Under the pieces are notes generated by a model that searched no databases, had not been told where the DNA came from, and saw nothing but the letters and a program-made list of their open reading frames with translations. Positions 1 to 7,510 of a DNA stretch of 8,002 nt are shown piece after piece. Each line of letters opens with the position of its first letter. Within the stretch, counting starts at the first letter, position 1. The DNA lies in NCBI GenBank assembly GCA_021805885.1, contig JAJZDR010000056.1, positions 1 to 8,002 on the forward strand, read 5' to 3'. This DNA comes from a bacterium (GTDB taxonomy: Bacteria > Patescibacteria > Dojkabacteria > JAKAPS01 > JAJZLI01). Made by a program: the position numbers and the translations under genes.

Positions 1-8
1 AATATACA

Positions 9-18
9 ATCACCTCCT
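9..18 (-). promoter_or_regulatory. Strong Shine-Dalgarno for a leftward gene starting outside the window
   Basis: Read on the minus strand this is AGGAGGTGAT, a ten-base perfect complement of the usual bacterial 16S 3' end. It lies downstream of a minus-strand promoter at 33-61, so a leftward gene should start just beyond position 1. No usable start codon is visible inside the window, so the spacing from the AGGAGG core to the start is at least about 12 nt, somewhat long. It is the only clear Shine-Dalgarno in front of any gene here. Confidence 0.6.
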
Positions 19-32
19 CTAAGATTAGTTAT

Positions 33-61
33 ATTCTAGCATAAAAATATATAGTTGTTAA
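33..61 (-). promoter_or_regulatory. Sigma70-type promoter for the leftward off-window gene
   Basis: On the minus strand there is a -35 box TTAACA (61-56), a 17-bp spacer and a -10 box TAGAAT (38-33). A TGC directly before the -10 makes it an extended -10. Each box matches the consensus at 5 of 6 positions. Transcription would start near position 26 and give a short leader containing the ribosome binding site at 9-18. That arrangement supports both calls. Confidence 0.6.
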
Positions 62-135
62 GTAATTTAAAATTATAATTTGATCATATTTAATATTATT
101 GATATATATAAAACATGTTATATTCTTAATATAAT

Positions 136-165
136 TTTATATAGTAAAAATTTATATAGTAAAAA
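136..165. repeat. Perfect 15-bp tandem direct repeat upstream of tag
   Basis: The 15-mer TTTATATAGTAAAAA occurs twice back to back (136-150 and 151-165) with no mismatch. It lies 37 bp before the tag start codon. Each copy contains TATAGT, a possible weak -10 box, but no well-spaced -35 box is visible. It could be a recent duplication or a pair of operator half-sites. In such AT-rich sequence the function is unproven. Confidence 0.7.
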
Positions 166-201
166 TATCAGAAAAAAGATAAATGTTTAAAAATAATTCC
201 T

Positions 202-762
202 ATGAAAAAAAGAAATAGATGTCCATGGGTTAATAATAACCCAATATATATTCAATATCATGATGAAGAATGGGGAGTTCCAGAACATAATGATCAAAAA
301 CTTTTTGAATTATTAATTTTAGAGAGTATGCAAGCTGGGCTTTCTTGGATGATAATACTGGCCAAAAGAGAAAATTATAGAAAATCACTAGATAATTTTG
401 ATTATAATAAGATAGCTTTATATAATAAGAATAAAATAAACTTATTGCTTAAAAATACTGGTATTATTAGAAATAAATTAAAAATTAATTCCATAGTTAA
501 CAACGCTAAAGCTTTCCTTTATATACAATCAGAATATATTAGTTTTGATGAATATATATGGAAATTTGCAAATTATAAAATTACTAATGATGAAGATAAA
601 AAAGTAATAGCAGAAAAAATTAGTAAAGAGTTAAAGAAAGAAGGATTTAAATTTATAGGCCCTAAAATTTGTTATTCATTTATGGAATCTATTGGGATGT
701 TTAACAACCATAACAAGAATTGCTTTAGATATAAACAAATAGAGAAATTAAATAATATATAA
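202..762 (+). CDS. tag: DNA-3-methyladenine glycosylase I
   Basis: This cytoplasmic base-excision repair enzyme removes 3-methyladenine from alkylated DNA by cutting the N-glycosidic bond. The 186-residue product is close to E. coli Tag (187) and collinear with it. The zinc-binding residues are all present: C7 (RCPWV), H20 (YHDEEWGVPE), H170 and C174 (the family's H-x3-C near the C terminus). The catalytic-pocket glutamate E41 and W49 lie in LESMQAGLSW, and a GFKFIGPKICYSFMESIG block matches the family core. The ATG at 202 places C7 where the family expects it, and no Shine-Dalgarno precedes it. The alkyltransferase gene starts 4 bp after the stop, so the two are probably cotranscribed as an alkylation-repair pair. 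Family assignment is secure; no clear promoter was found for the pair. Confidence 0.96.
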   Translation: MKKRNRCPWVNNNPIYIQYHDEEWGVPEHNDQKLFELLILESMQAGLSWMIILAKRENYRKSLDNFDYNKIALYNKNKINLLLKNTGIIRNKLKINSIVNNAKAFLYIQSEYISFDEYIWKFANYKITNDEDKKVIAEKISKELKKEGFKFIGPKICYSFMESIGMFNNHNKNCFRYKQIEKLNNI

Positions 763-766
763 TAAT

Positions 767-1075
767 ATGATGGATAATGTTTACAAATCAAAAGTGCTAA
801 ATTCAGAAAAACTTACTGAATTTGAAAAAGCTGTATTAATTGAAACCATGAAAATTAAAAAAGGATCTGTAATTACTTATAAAGAATTAGCCAGTAAAAT
901 TGGTAAACCAAAAGCCTTTAGAGCTGTAGGAAATGCACTCAGAAAAAATCCATATGCACCTATGATACCTTGTCATAGAGTAATAAAAAGTAATGGTAAA
1001 ATAGGAGGATATGGCGGATCTATAAAATCTATAAAGAAAGCCAATTTACTTAAAAAAGAAGGTTTTATAATCTAG
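767..1075 (+). CDS. MGMT-family O6-alkylguanine-DNA alkyltransferase, single-domain form
   Basis: This is a suicide DNA repair protein predicted to transfer the alkyl group from O6-alkylguanine to its own cysteine. At 102 residues it corresponds only to the DNA-binding and active-site domain of Ogt/MGMT (usually 160-200 residues), without the N-terminal domain. Visible motifs are Y38 in the VITYKELA helix, the probable arginine finger R52 in FRAVGNALRKNP, the reactive centre IPCHRV (C69, H70), GGYGG, and E98 in the C-terminal KKEG. Together these supply the Cys-His-Glu set. Cysteine in PCHRV separates it from the alkyltransferase-like (ATL) proteins, which carry another residue there, although its size is ATL-like. 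Two adjacent ATGs (767 and 770) are possible starts. It follows tag by 4 bp, and its 3' end overlaps the opposing phosphatase gene by 11 bp. Ogt-like in function, by inference. Confidence 0.9.
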   Translation: MMDNVYKSKVLNSEKLTEFEKAVLIETMKIKKGSVITYKELASKIGKPKAFRAVGNALRKNPYAPMIPCHRVIKSNGKIGGYGGSIKSIKKANLLKKEGFII

Positions 1076-1682
1076 CTATATCAATAAAATCTTTCCCTAA
1101 ATAAACTAACTTTAAAGAATTATTTTCTTTCAATAGTAATGTAGCTGAGACATTATCTACCTTTGAAGTATATATTCCTTCTCTTTTTGATCCCTTCATA
1201 AGACCAGCTAAACACTTTATAGCCATAGAATGAGAAAATATAAAGACTCTATCAGTATTATTTAGACCAGATACAAAATCAAACATCCTTTCCCCTACTT
1301 CATGCATCGATTCCCCTGAAGGTGCCTTAAAATGCTTATCTTTTAGTTTCATATCATTTAGCACAGATTCTACATAAACCTCTTTCCTAGGCCTACCAGA
1401 CCATTCACCTTGATCCATTTCTTGCAGTCTAGGATCTCCAACCAAATCAAAATTAGGTAATCCCATATTATTTAGCGCAATACGAGCAGTTTGTACAGTC
1501 CTTAAAGCTGGTGATACATAAACTATATCTGGAATGATATTTCTACCTTTTAAATACTCTCCTAACCTCAAAGCTTGTATTACACCATCATCTGAAAGAG
1601 GTACCTCATTCATCCTTCCAGTAATTAAACCAGACTGTATATTCATTTCCGATTCTGCATGACGAAATAGATATAATTCCAT
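1065..1682 (-). CDS. Histidine phosphatase family protein (phosphoglycerate mutase-like)
   Basis: This 205-residue cytoplasmic enzyme belongs to the branch-1 histidine phosphatase superfamily, which acts through a phosphohistidine intermediate. The catalytic set is complete: R7 and H8 in the N-terminal LFRHAES, R61 in SPALRTVQTA, the probable proton donor E88 in RLQEMDQGEWSG, and H151 in IFSHSMAIK. The usual RHG is RHA here, and the second histidine block reads SHSM instead of the common SHGG, which is tolerated in the family. The TGRMNEVPLSDDG block is also typical. Substrate cannot be told from sequence; members act on sugar phosphates, phosphoglycerate, nucleotides or cobalamin precursors. 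It is the last gene of the msrB-msrA operon, starting 7 bp after msrA, with no Shine-Dalgarno. Its 3' end overlaps the alkyltransferase gene tail to tail. Confidence 0.92.
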   Translation of the reverse strand: MELYLFRHAESEMNIQSGLITGRMNEVPLSDDGVIQALRLGEYLKGRNIIPDIVYVSPALRTVQTARIALNNMGLPNFDLVGDPRLQEMDQGEWSGRPRKEVYVESVLNDMKLKDKHFKAPSGESMHEVGERMFDFVSGLNNTDRVFIFSHSMAIKCLAGLMKGSKREGIYTSKVDNVSATLLLKENNSLKLVYLGKDFIDIARL

Positions 1683-1689
1683 ATGTATT

Positions 1690-2235
1690 TTAATTTATAT
1701 ATTCATCTTTAATTATGGTTGAATATTCATTCAGTAGTTTCTGAATTTTCGGACTAATTATAGCACTACAATAAAAATTGTTCTTGTTTTTGTCATAATA
1801 ATTTTTATGATAATCTTCAGAATTAAAGAAATTTATATATGGCTCAACAGTGGTAGTTATATTATTCTTATATAACCCTGATTTTTTAATTTCACCCATA
1901 ACTTTATTTGCAATATTTTTTTGTTCATCATTAAAATAAAATATTACAGATCTATACTGGGTCCCTACATCATTACCTTGTCTATCAATTTCTGTAGGGT
2001 TATGAGTATGAAAAAATATTTCAATAAGCACTTCAAGTGAAATAATATTTTTATTAAATTCTACCTCTACAACCTCCACATGATTTGTATTTCCAGTACA
2101 TACTTCTTCATATGATGGACTTGCTACTATGCCTCCAGAATATCCAGGAGTTACAGACAATACACCTTTAAGTCTTTTAAATATTGCCTCTGTACACCAA
2201 AAACACCCACCACCAAAAATTATTTTTTCATTCAT
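1690..2235 (-). CDS. msrA: Peptide-methionine (S)-S-oxide reductase
   Basis: MsrA reduces the S epimer of methionine sulfoxide, free or in protein, back to methionine using thioredoxin. The 181-residue product starts almost directly at the active-site motif GGGCFWCTEA, with catalytic C11 and a second cysteine, C14. Other pocket residues line up with the E. coli enzyme: Y42 (PSYEEV), E54 (NHVEVVEV), D89 and Y94 (NDVGTQYRS). The C-terminal EDYHKNYY and YCSAIISPKIQKL blocks are present. C46 and C156 are further cysteines; C156 is a candidate resolving residue, by inference. There is no signal peptide, so it should be cytoplasmic. It sits 8 bp downstream of msrB and 7 bp upstream of the phosphatase gene, in one transcription unit, and lacks a Shine-Dalgarno. 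It is a separate MsrA, not an MsrA-MsrB fusion. Confidence 0.97.
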   Translation of the reverse strand: MNEKIIFGGGCFWCTEAIFKRLKGVLSVTPGYSGGIVASPSYEEVCTGNTNHVEVVEVEFNKNIISLEVLIEIFFHTHNPTEIDRQGNDVGTQYRSVIFYFNDEQKNIANKVMGEIKKSGLYKNNITTTVEPYINFFNSEDYHKNYYDKNKNNFYCSAIISPKIQKLLNEYSTIIKDEYIN

Positions 2236-2243
2236 AATAAATA

Positions 2244-2606
2244 CTAACTTTTAGGAACAAATTTAAGTGAAATTGAATTTACACAATGTCTTGTATTGGT
2301 TTTTGTAAAACCTTCACCTAAGAATACATGCCCTAAATGTGCGCCACAAGTTTTACATATAATTTCCGTTCTATACAAATCTTTATCTGGAACCTTTTTA
2401 ACACTATCTGTAATTTCTTGATCAAAACTAGGCCATCCACACCCTGCTTCAAATTTATCTTTGGATCGATATAAAGGTGCATCACATTGTTTACAAAGAT
2501 ATTCTCCTTCCTTAAAAAAATTATCATATTCTCCAACAAATGGAGCTTCTGTATTCTTATCCAATATAACAGACATTTCTTCTTTTGTAAGCCGATTCAA
2601 TTTCAT
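2244..2606 (-). CDS. msrB: Peptide-methionine (R)-S-oxide reductase
   Basis: MsrB reduces the R epimer of methionine sulfoxide and so complements MsrA. The 120-residue product is a compact, complete SelR domain. Two zinc-binding CxxC pairs are present: C38/C41 (LCKQCDAPLY) and C84/C87 (ICKTCGAHLGHVF). The catalytic cysteine is C108 in RHCVNSISL, and C56 in AGCGWPSF is the usual resolving cysteine. Cysteine, not selenocysteine, is used. The ATG at 2606 is favoured because the protein starts in the typical way (KLTxEEM-like, here RLTKEEM) and a TATAAT box lies 7 nt upstream. It is the first gene of the msrB-msrA-phosphatase operon and is divergent from the RND permease gene. Confidence 0.97.
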   Translation of the reverse strand: MKLNRLTKEEMSVILDKNTEAPFVGEYDNFFKEGEYLCKQCDAPLYRSKDKFEAGCGWPSFDQEITDSVKKVPDKDLYRTEIICKTCGAHLGHVFLGEGFTKTNTRHCVNSISLKFVPKS

Positions 2607-2613
2607 ATATATT

Positions 2614-2642
2614 ATTATACATGATAATACATTTAGAGTGAA
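2614..2642 (-). promoter_or_regulatory. Predicted msrB promoter, apparently leaderless
   Basis: The minus strand shows a perfect TATAAT (2619-2614), a 17-bp spacer and a weak -35 box TTCACT (2642-2637, 4 of 6 matches). Only 7 nt separate the -10 box from the msrB ATG, so transcription should start at or next to the A of the start codon. An alternative -10, TATTAT at 2629-2624, would give a leader of about 10 nt. Neither leader could hold a Shine-Dalgarno. Confidence 0.5.
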
Positions 2643-2652
2643 TTAAAGTTAG

Positions 2653-2681
2653 TTTGCATTTTGTTGATTTTATGATAATAT
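2653..2681 (+). promoter_or_regulatory. Possible promoter of the RND permease gene
   Basis: TTTGCA (2653-2658), a 17-bp spacer and TAATAT (2676-2681), preceded by TGA as an extended -10. Both hexamers match the consensus at 4 of 6 positions. A start near 2688 would leave a leader of about 21 nt without a Shine-Dalgarno. The call is weak because the region is very AT-rich. Confidence 0.3.
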
Positions 2682-2708
2682 TTGTGATTGTTAGATAACC
2701 TAATTATT

Positions 2709-5687
2709 ATGATAGAAAAATTGGTTTCATATTCATTAAAAAATAGAACTCTGATATTTGTAATATTAATTTTTTTAGTATTGTTTGGCACATATTCATA
2801 TGTAGTCGCTGATAGGGAAGTGTTCCCTAATGTAGATTTATCAACTTTAATAATACAATCTAATTACCCTAGTGCAAATGCAAAAGAAGTTTATACAAAT
2901 ATAACTGAGCCTATTTATAATGCAATAAAATCTATCTCAGGCATAAAAGATATACAGGAAAATGCTAATAATGGTTATACTACAATAATTGTTACATCCC
3001 ATTATGGAGTAAATATTAGTCAATTAGAACAAAATATTAACCAAGATATTCAGTCAGTTAAATTACCTCAACAAGCAAGTACACCAAGTGTATCACAGTT
3101 TAATTTTTCTGATATTCCTATATTACAATTATCATTTTCTGGGAAAAATAGGGATAATTTTGTAAAAAATACCATAGTTCCATATATAAATACAGTTTCT
3201 GGAGTAAGCAGTGTTTCTTATTATGGGAATAAAACTCAAGAGTTTAAAATAAATTTAAACTACAACAAATTAATTGAGTATAATATTTCAGCATCGACAG
3301 TAGAGAATATTATCAAATCATATAATATAAATTCTCCTATTGGATCAGTTATTTCTAAGAATGTAACAGAGCCTGTGACAATATATTCTAATGTAGCTAA
3401 TATTCATGCTCTTAATAATGCAACAATATCTCATTATAAAGGGCAAATCATTAAACTTAAAGATATTGTTACATTAAATATTGTGAGTGTTTATAATAAT
3501 CAAATAGTTGAAACAAATGGACAAAAATCTGACTTAGTGGATGTTTTAGGACAACAAAATATAAATACTACCCAAGTAATCAGTACAATTCTAAATAAAA
3601 TAAAACAAATTAATCCTAAAGGCATAAAGTACCAAATACTAAGTAATGATACATCAACAATTAATTCCACTATTAACGGAATATCTAAAGAAACACTAAT
3701 AGGAATTATACTTGCCATACTGGTGATATTTATATTTCTAAAAAGTGGAAATATTACTCTTATAGCATCATTATCAATTCCAATATCGATATTCTTTACT
3801 TTAACTCTAATGAATGTACAAAATATAACATTTAATATAATGTCACTCTCTGGATTATCAGTAGCACTTGGAAGAATTTTTGATGATAGCATAGTTGTTA
3901 TTGAAACTATATTCAGACATATATCGGAAGATGTAATAAAAGATGAGAAATTACTTGTAAATTCTGTAAAAGAAGTTGGTGGAGCCATAACTTCATCCAC
4001 TCTAACTACAATAGGAGTGTTTTTACCAATAGCATTTGTGGGAGGAATTACATCGTCATTCTTTGTTCCATTTGCATTCACAGCATCATCTGCACTAATA
4101 TCATCACTTTTTACTGCAATAATAGTTATTCCTATATTTAGTGCTATATTCTTATTGCGTAAAAATGTTGAATTGAAGAAAAAAGAGTTTTTCCTAATAA
4201 AATATTATGAGAGATTAATAAATCTATCACTAGATCATAAAATACTTACAATACTGATAACATTAATTTTAATAGTATCCTCTCTGCTTTTAATACCATT
4301 TATTAAAACTGGGTTTATCCCATCTCCTACACAACCAAGTGCAATTGTTTCAGGTTCTATTAAGGCTGGATCCTCAAAAACAGAGACATACAACATGGCA
4401 TTGAAACTAGTAAATTATATAAAGACAGTAAATAATGTATCTGTATATAGTGTTTCAATAGGATTATTAGGCAATAGAGGAATTACACTAAATACTGCAC
4501 CACAGAATAATAAATTCCAAATATTTGTGAATTTTAAAAACAATCATAATATTAATAGTGAAATATCTAATATAGAAAATTTTGCAAATAAAATTCATGG
4601 ACTGAAAAGTCAGGTAAACCTATTGTCTGCAGTTGGAAATTTAAACTCTGTAGCACTATCCATAAACTCAAACAATCAAAATAATTTATATAAAGCAAAT
4701 AATTATCTCCTTAATAAATTAAAAGGTATGGGGGGAATAAGTAATATATCTTCAAACTTATCTCAGAATACATATCAAAAACAAATAGCATTAAATAATA
4801 ATTTAATGTCTCAAAACTTTCTATCTTCTATACAAGTCCTATCTCAAATATCCCCATATTTTACTCCAGTAGAAATTCAGAACTACAACATAAACGGATC
4901 TTTATATAATACATATATATACGTAAACAATCTCCCTAACATATCAAATATATACATCAATAATTCTATTGGAGATAAAATCCCTTTATCTAAAATTGCT
5001 ATAGTAGAAAATAAAAAATATAGTTCAAATATTACATATGAAAATGGAAGTAGAGCTTCCGTTATTAATGCATTAATCACTGCAAAAAATACACAGAGAG
5101 TGAATTCTAATATAACAAAGTATATTAATAAAACACAAAGTAGATATAATGTTACTGTAAAAAATCAAGGATCTTCATCTGAACAAGCATCTTCATTTAA
5201 TTCTCTTTTTGAAGCAATGGGAATATCAGTGTTTATAGTTCTTGTTATAATGATAGCGACTTTTTCATCTATCATAGAACCTATTGCAATTCTTTTTTCC
5301 CTACCTGTGACCATAATAGGAGTTCTAGTTGCACTATTCATAACAGATTCCACACTAGACCTACCATCATTAATAGGTATGTTGATGCTTATTGGTATTG
5401 TAGTAACAAACGCAATAGTTCTACTAACTAAGATTAAACAGAATATTATAAACGGCGATAGTATTAGAAAAGCTATAATTGAAGGAGGAAAAGTAAGACT
5501 AAGACCAATACTAATGACTGCCATAACAACTATATTTGCTCTGCTTCCATTAGCACTGTTCTCGTCAACATCTACTCTAATAGGAAGATCACTAGCCATA
5601 ACAGTTATAGGTGGGTTGTTCACTTCTACTTTTCTAACTCTATTTATAGTTCCAGTTATTTATTCAATATTAAAAAGATCTAAATAA
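2709..5687 (+). CDS. RND-superfamily efflux permease (HAE1/AcrB-like, Gram-positive type)
   Basis: This is an integral membrane proton-driven exporter of about 992 residues, near the usual 1000-1050. It shows the duplicated RND fold: TM1 (residues ~14-33), a large extracytoplasmic loop, TM2-6 (TM2 from ~329), TM7 (~512-532), a second large loop (~533-835) and TM8-12. The proton-relay pair D392-D393 lies in TM4 (ALGRIFDDSIVVIE). The TM10 motif LIGIVVTNAIVLL has T900-N901 where AcrB has Lys-Asn, as in many Firmicutes-type RND proteins such as SwrC. The chosen ATG at 2709 puts a short basic N terminus before TM1; the in-frame TTG at 2688 would add seven residues with no ribosome-site support. 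No fusion protein or TolC gene is nearby. Both loops are rich in Asn and Ser, and the protein has no Cys and no Trp. Substrate unknown: drugs, surfactants or lipids are possible. Confidence 0.93.
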   Translation: MIEKLVSYSLKNRTLIFVILIFLVLFGTYSYVVADREVFPNVDLSTLIIQSNYPSANAKEVYTNITEPIYNAIKSISGIKDIQENANNGYTTIIVTSHYGVNISQLEQNINQDIQSVKLPQQASTPSVSQFNFSDIPILQLSFSGKNRDNFVKNTIVPYINTVSGVSSVSYYGNKTQEFKINLNYNKLIEYNISASTVENIIKSYNINSPIGSVISKNVTEPVTIYSNVANIHALNNATISHYKGQIIKLKDIVTLNIVSVYNNQIVETNGQKSDLVDVLGQQNINTTQVISTILNKIKQINPKGIKYQILSNDTSTINSTINGISKETLIGIILAILVIFIFLKSGNITLIASLSIPISIFFTLTLMNVQNITFNIMSLSGLSVALGRIFDDSIVVIETIFRHISEDVIKDEKLLVNSVKEVGGAITSSTLTTIGVFLPIAFVGGITSSFFVPFAFTASSALISSLFTAIIVIPIFSAIFLLRKNVELKKKEFFLIKYYERLINLSLDHKILTILITLILIVSSLLLIPFIKTGFIPSPTQPSAIVSGSIKAGSSKTETYNMALKLVNYIKTVNNVSVYSVSIGLLGNRGITLNTAPQNNKFQIFVNFKNNHNINSEISNIENFANKIHGLKSQVNLLSAVGNLNSVALSINSNNQNNLYKANNYLLNKLKGMGGISNISSNLSQNTYQKQIALNNNLMSQNFLSSIQVLSQISPYFTPVEIQNYNINGSLYNTYIYVNNLPNISNIYINNSIGDKIPLSKIAIVENKKYSSNITYENGSRASVINALITAKNTQRVNSNITKYINKTQSRYNVTVKNQGSSSEQASSFNSLFEAMGISVFIVLVIMIATFSSIIEPIAILFSLPVTIIGVLVALFITDSTLDLPSLIGMLMLIGIVVTNAIVLLTKIKQNIINGDSIRKAIIEGGKVRLRPILMTAITTIFALLPLALFSSTSTLIGRSLAITVIGGLFTSTFLTLFIVPVIYSILKRSK

Positions 5688-5701
5688 ATATTTTATTTAT
5701 T
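5683..5701 (+). terminator. AT-only hairpin at the end of the RND gene
   Basis: AATAAATA (5683-5690) and TATTTATT (5694-5701) form a perfect 8-bp inverted repeat around a TTT loop, overlapping the permease stop codon. There is no G or C in the stem and no U-tract after it, so it is not a canonical intrinsic terminator. It is the only termination-like structure between the RND gene and purA. Confidence 0.25.
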
Positions 5702-5718
5702 ACGAATAATGCATACTA

Positions 5719-7030
<1,312 letters not shown>

Positions 7031-7039
7031 ATTTTAAAA

Positions 7040-7510
7040 ATGGAGAATTTAGATTCTTATAAAAATGTTATTCCACCTTCGGATCTTGATCCTTCACAAC
7101 AAACTTTACACCAATTATATGAAGTTATTGATAGTATAACTACATCCGGAATAACCTTTGATGGTGTACATCATTATTTACTAGAAGGAGTTAAAGGCAG
7201 ATTGATTTTAATAGGTGGAAATGTAATACAGATATCTCAAAGAACATATGATAATGATAATGTACCAATAGTATCTATACTAGTTATACAAAATAACATA
7301 GTAAAATGTGAATATCAATTGAAAGAAAATGATGGGGTATTATCTATAGAACGATATTCCACGTTATATCCATTAAAAAGTAATGATCCCGCAATACCTG
7401 ATCCTCTAAAATTAGAACGTTTTTTAGGTATTACTAAAACTACAGAACTAGAAATACAAACACTTATAGGGGTTTTCAGTGAAGCCAAAGCACTTGAATA
7501 TTATCAATAA
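7040..7510 (+). CDS. Conserved-looking hypothetical protein
   Basis: I do not recognise this 156-residue protein. It has no signal peptide and no membrane segment, and it is acidic to neutral by eye. Residues ~1-50 look helical with a proline-containing start (VIPPSDLDPSQQTLHQLYE). Residues ~54-115 alternate hydrophobic and polar residues in a pattern typical of a beta sheet (for example RLILIGGNVIQIS and IVSILVIQNNIVKCEYQL). The last ~35 residues look helical. It has one cysteine, in VKCEY, and no obvious catalytic or metal-binding motif. It starts 10 bp after purA without a Shine-Dalgarno and is probably cotranscribed with it, though a TATAAT box sits just upstream. Its 3' end overlaps the opposing gene by 7 bp. 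Codon use resembles its neighbours, so it looks like a real gene. Confidence 0.8.
   Translation: MENLDSYKNVIPPSDLDPSQQTLHQLYEVIDSITTSGITFDGVHHYLLEGVKGRLILIGGNVIQISQRTYDNDNVPIVSILVIQNNIVKCEYQLKENDGVLSIERYSTLYPLKSNDPAIPDPLKLERFLGITKTTELEIQTLIGVFSEAKALEYYQ

Noticed and set aside
7..20. CAATCACCTCCTCT on the plus strand resembles the 3' end of 16S rRNA.
   Set aside because: The bases before it do not match the conserved 16S end (GGCTGG-type). The minus-strand promoter upstream explains it better as a Shine-Dalgarno.
767..1075. Alkyltransferase-like (ATL) protein, suggested by the small size.
   Set aside because: ATL proteins lack the reactive cysteine; here PCHRV keeps it along with the histidine and glutamate partners.
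1063..1089. Inverted repeat TTTTAT/ATAAAA at the convergent junction as a terminator.
   Set aside because: The stem is only 6 bp, AT-only, with a 15-nt loop and no U-tract; chance is likely.
2688..2708. TTG start adding seven residues to the RND permease.
   Set aside because: There is no ribosome binding site, and the ATG at 2709 already leaves a normal short N terminus before TM1.
3500..4081. A 193-codon open frame on the minus strand inside the RND gene, and a similar one at 5165-5623.
   Set aside because: Both are antisense to conserved transmembrane and loop coding sequence and show no family motifs. They are shadow frames of the permease.
7504..7506. TGA reassigned to Trp or Gly, because eight of nine genes end in TAA or TAG.
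   Set aside because: The conserved genes contain no in-frame TGA, and Trp codons such as W9 of Tag are TGG. TAA preference is expected at this AT content.
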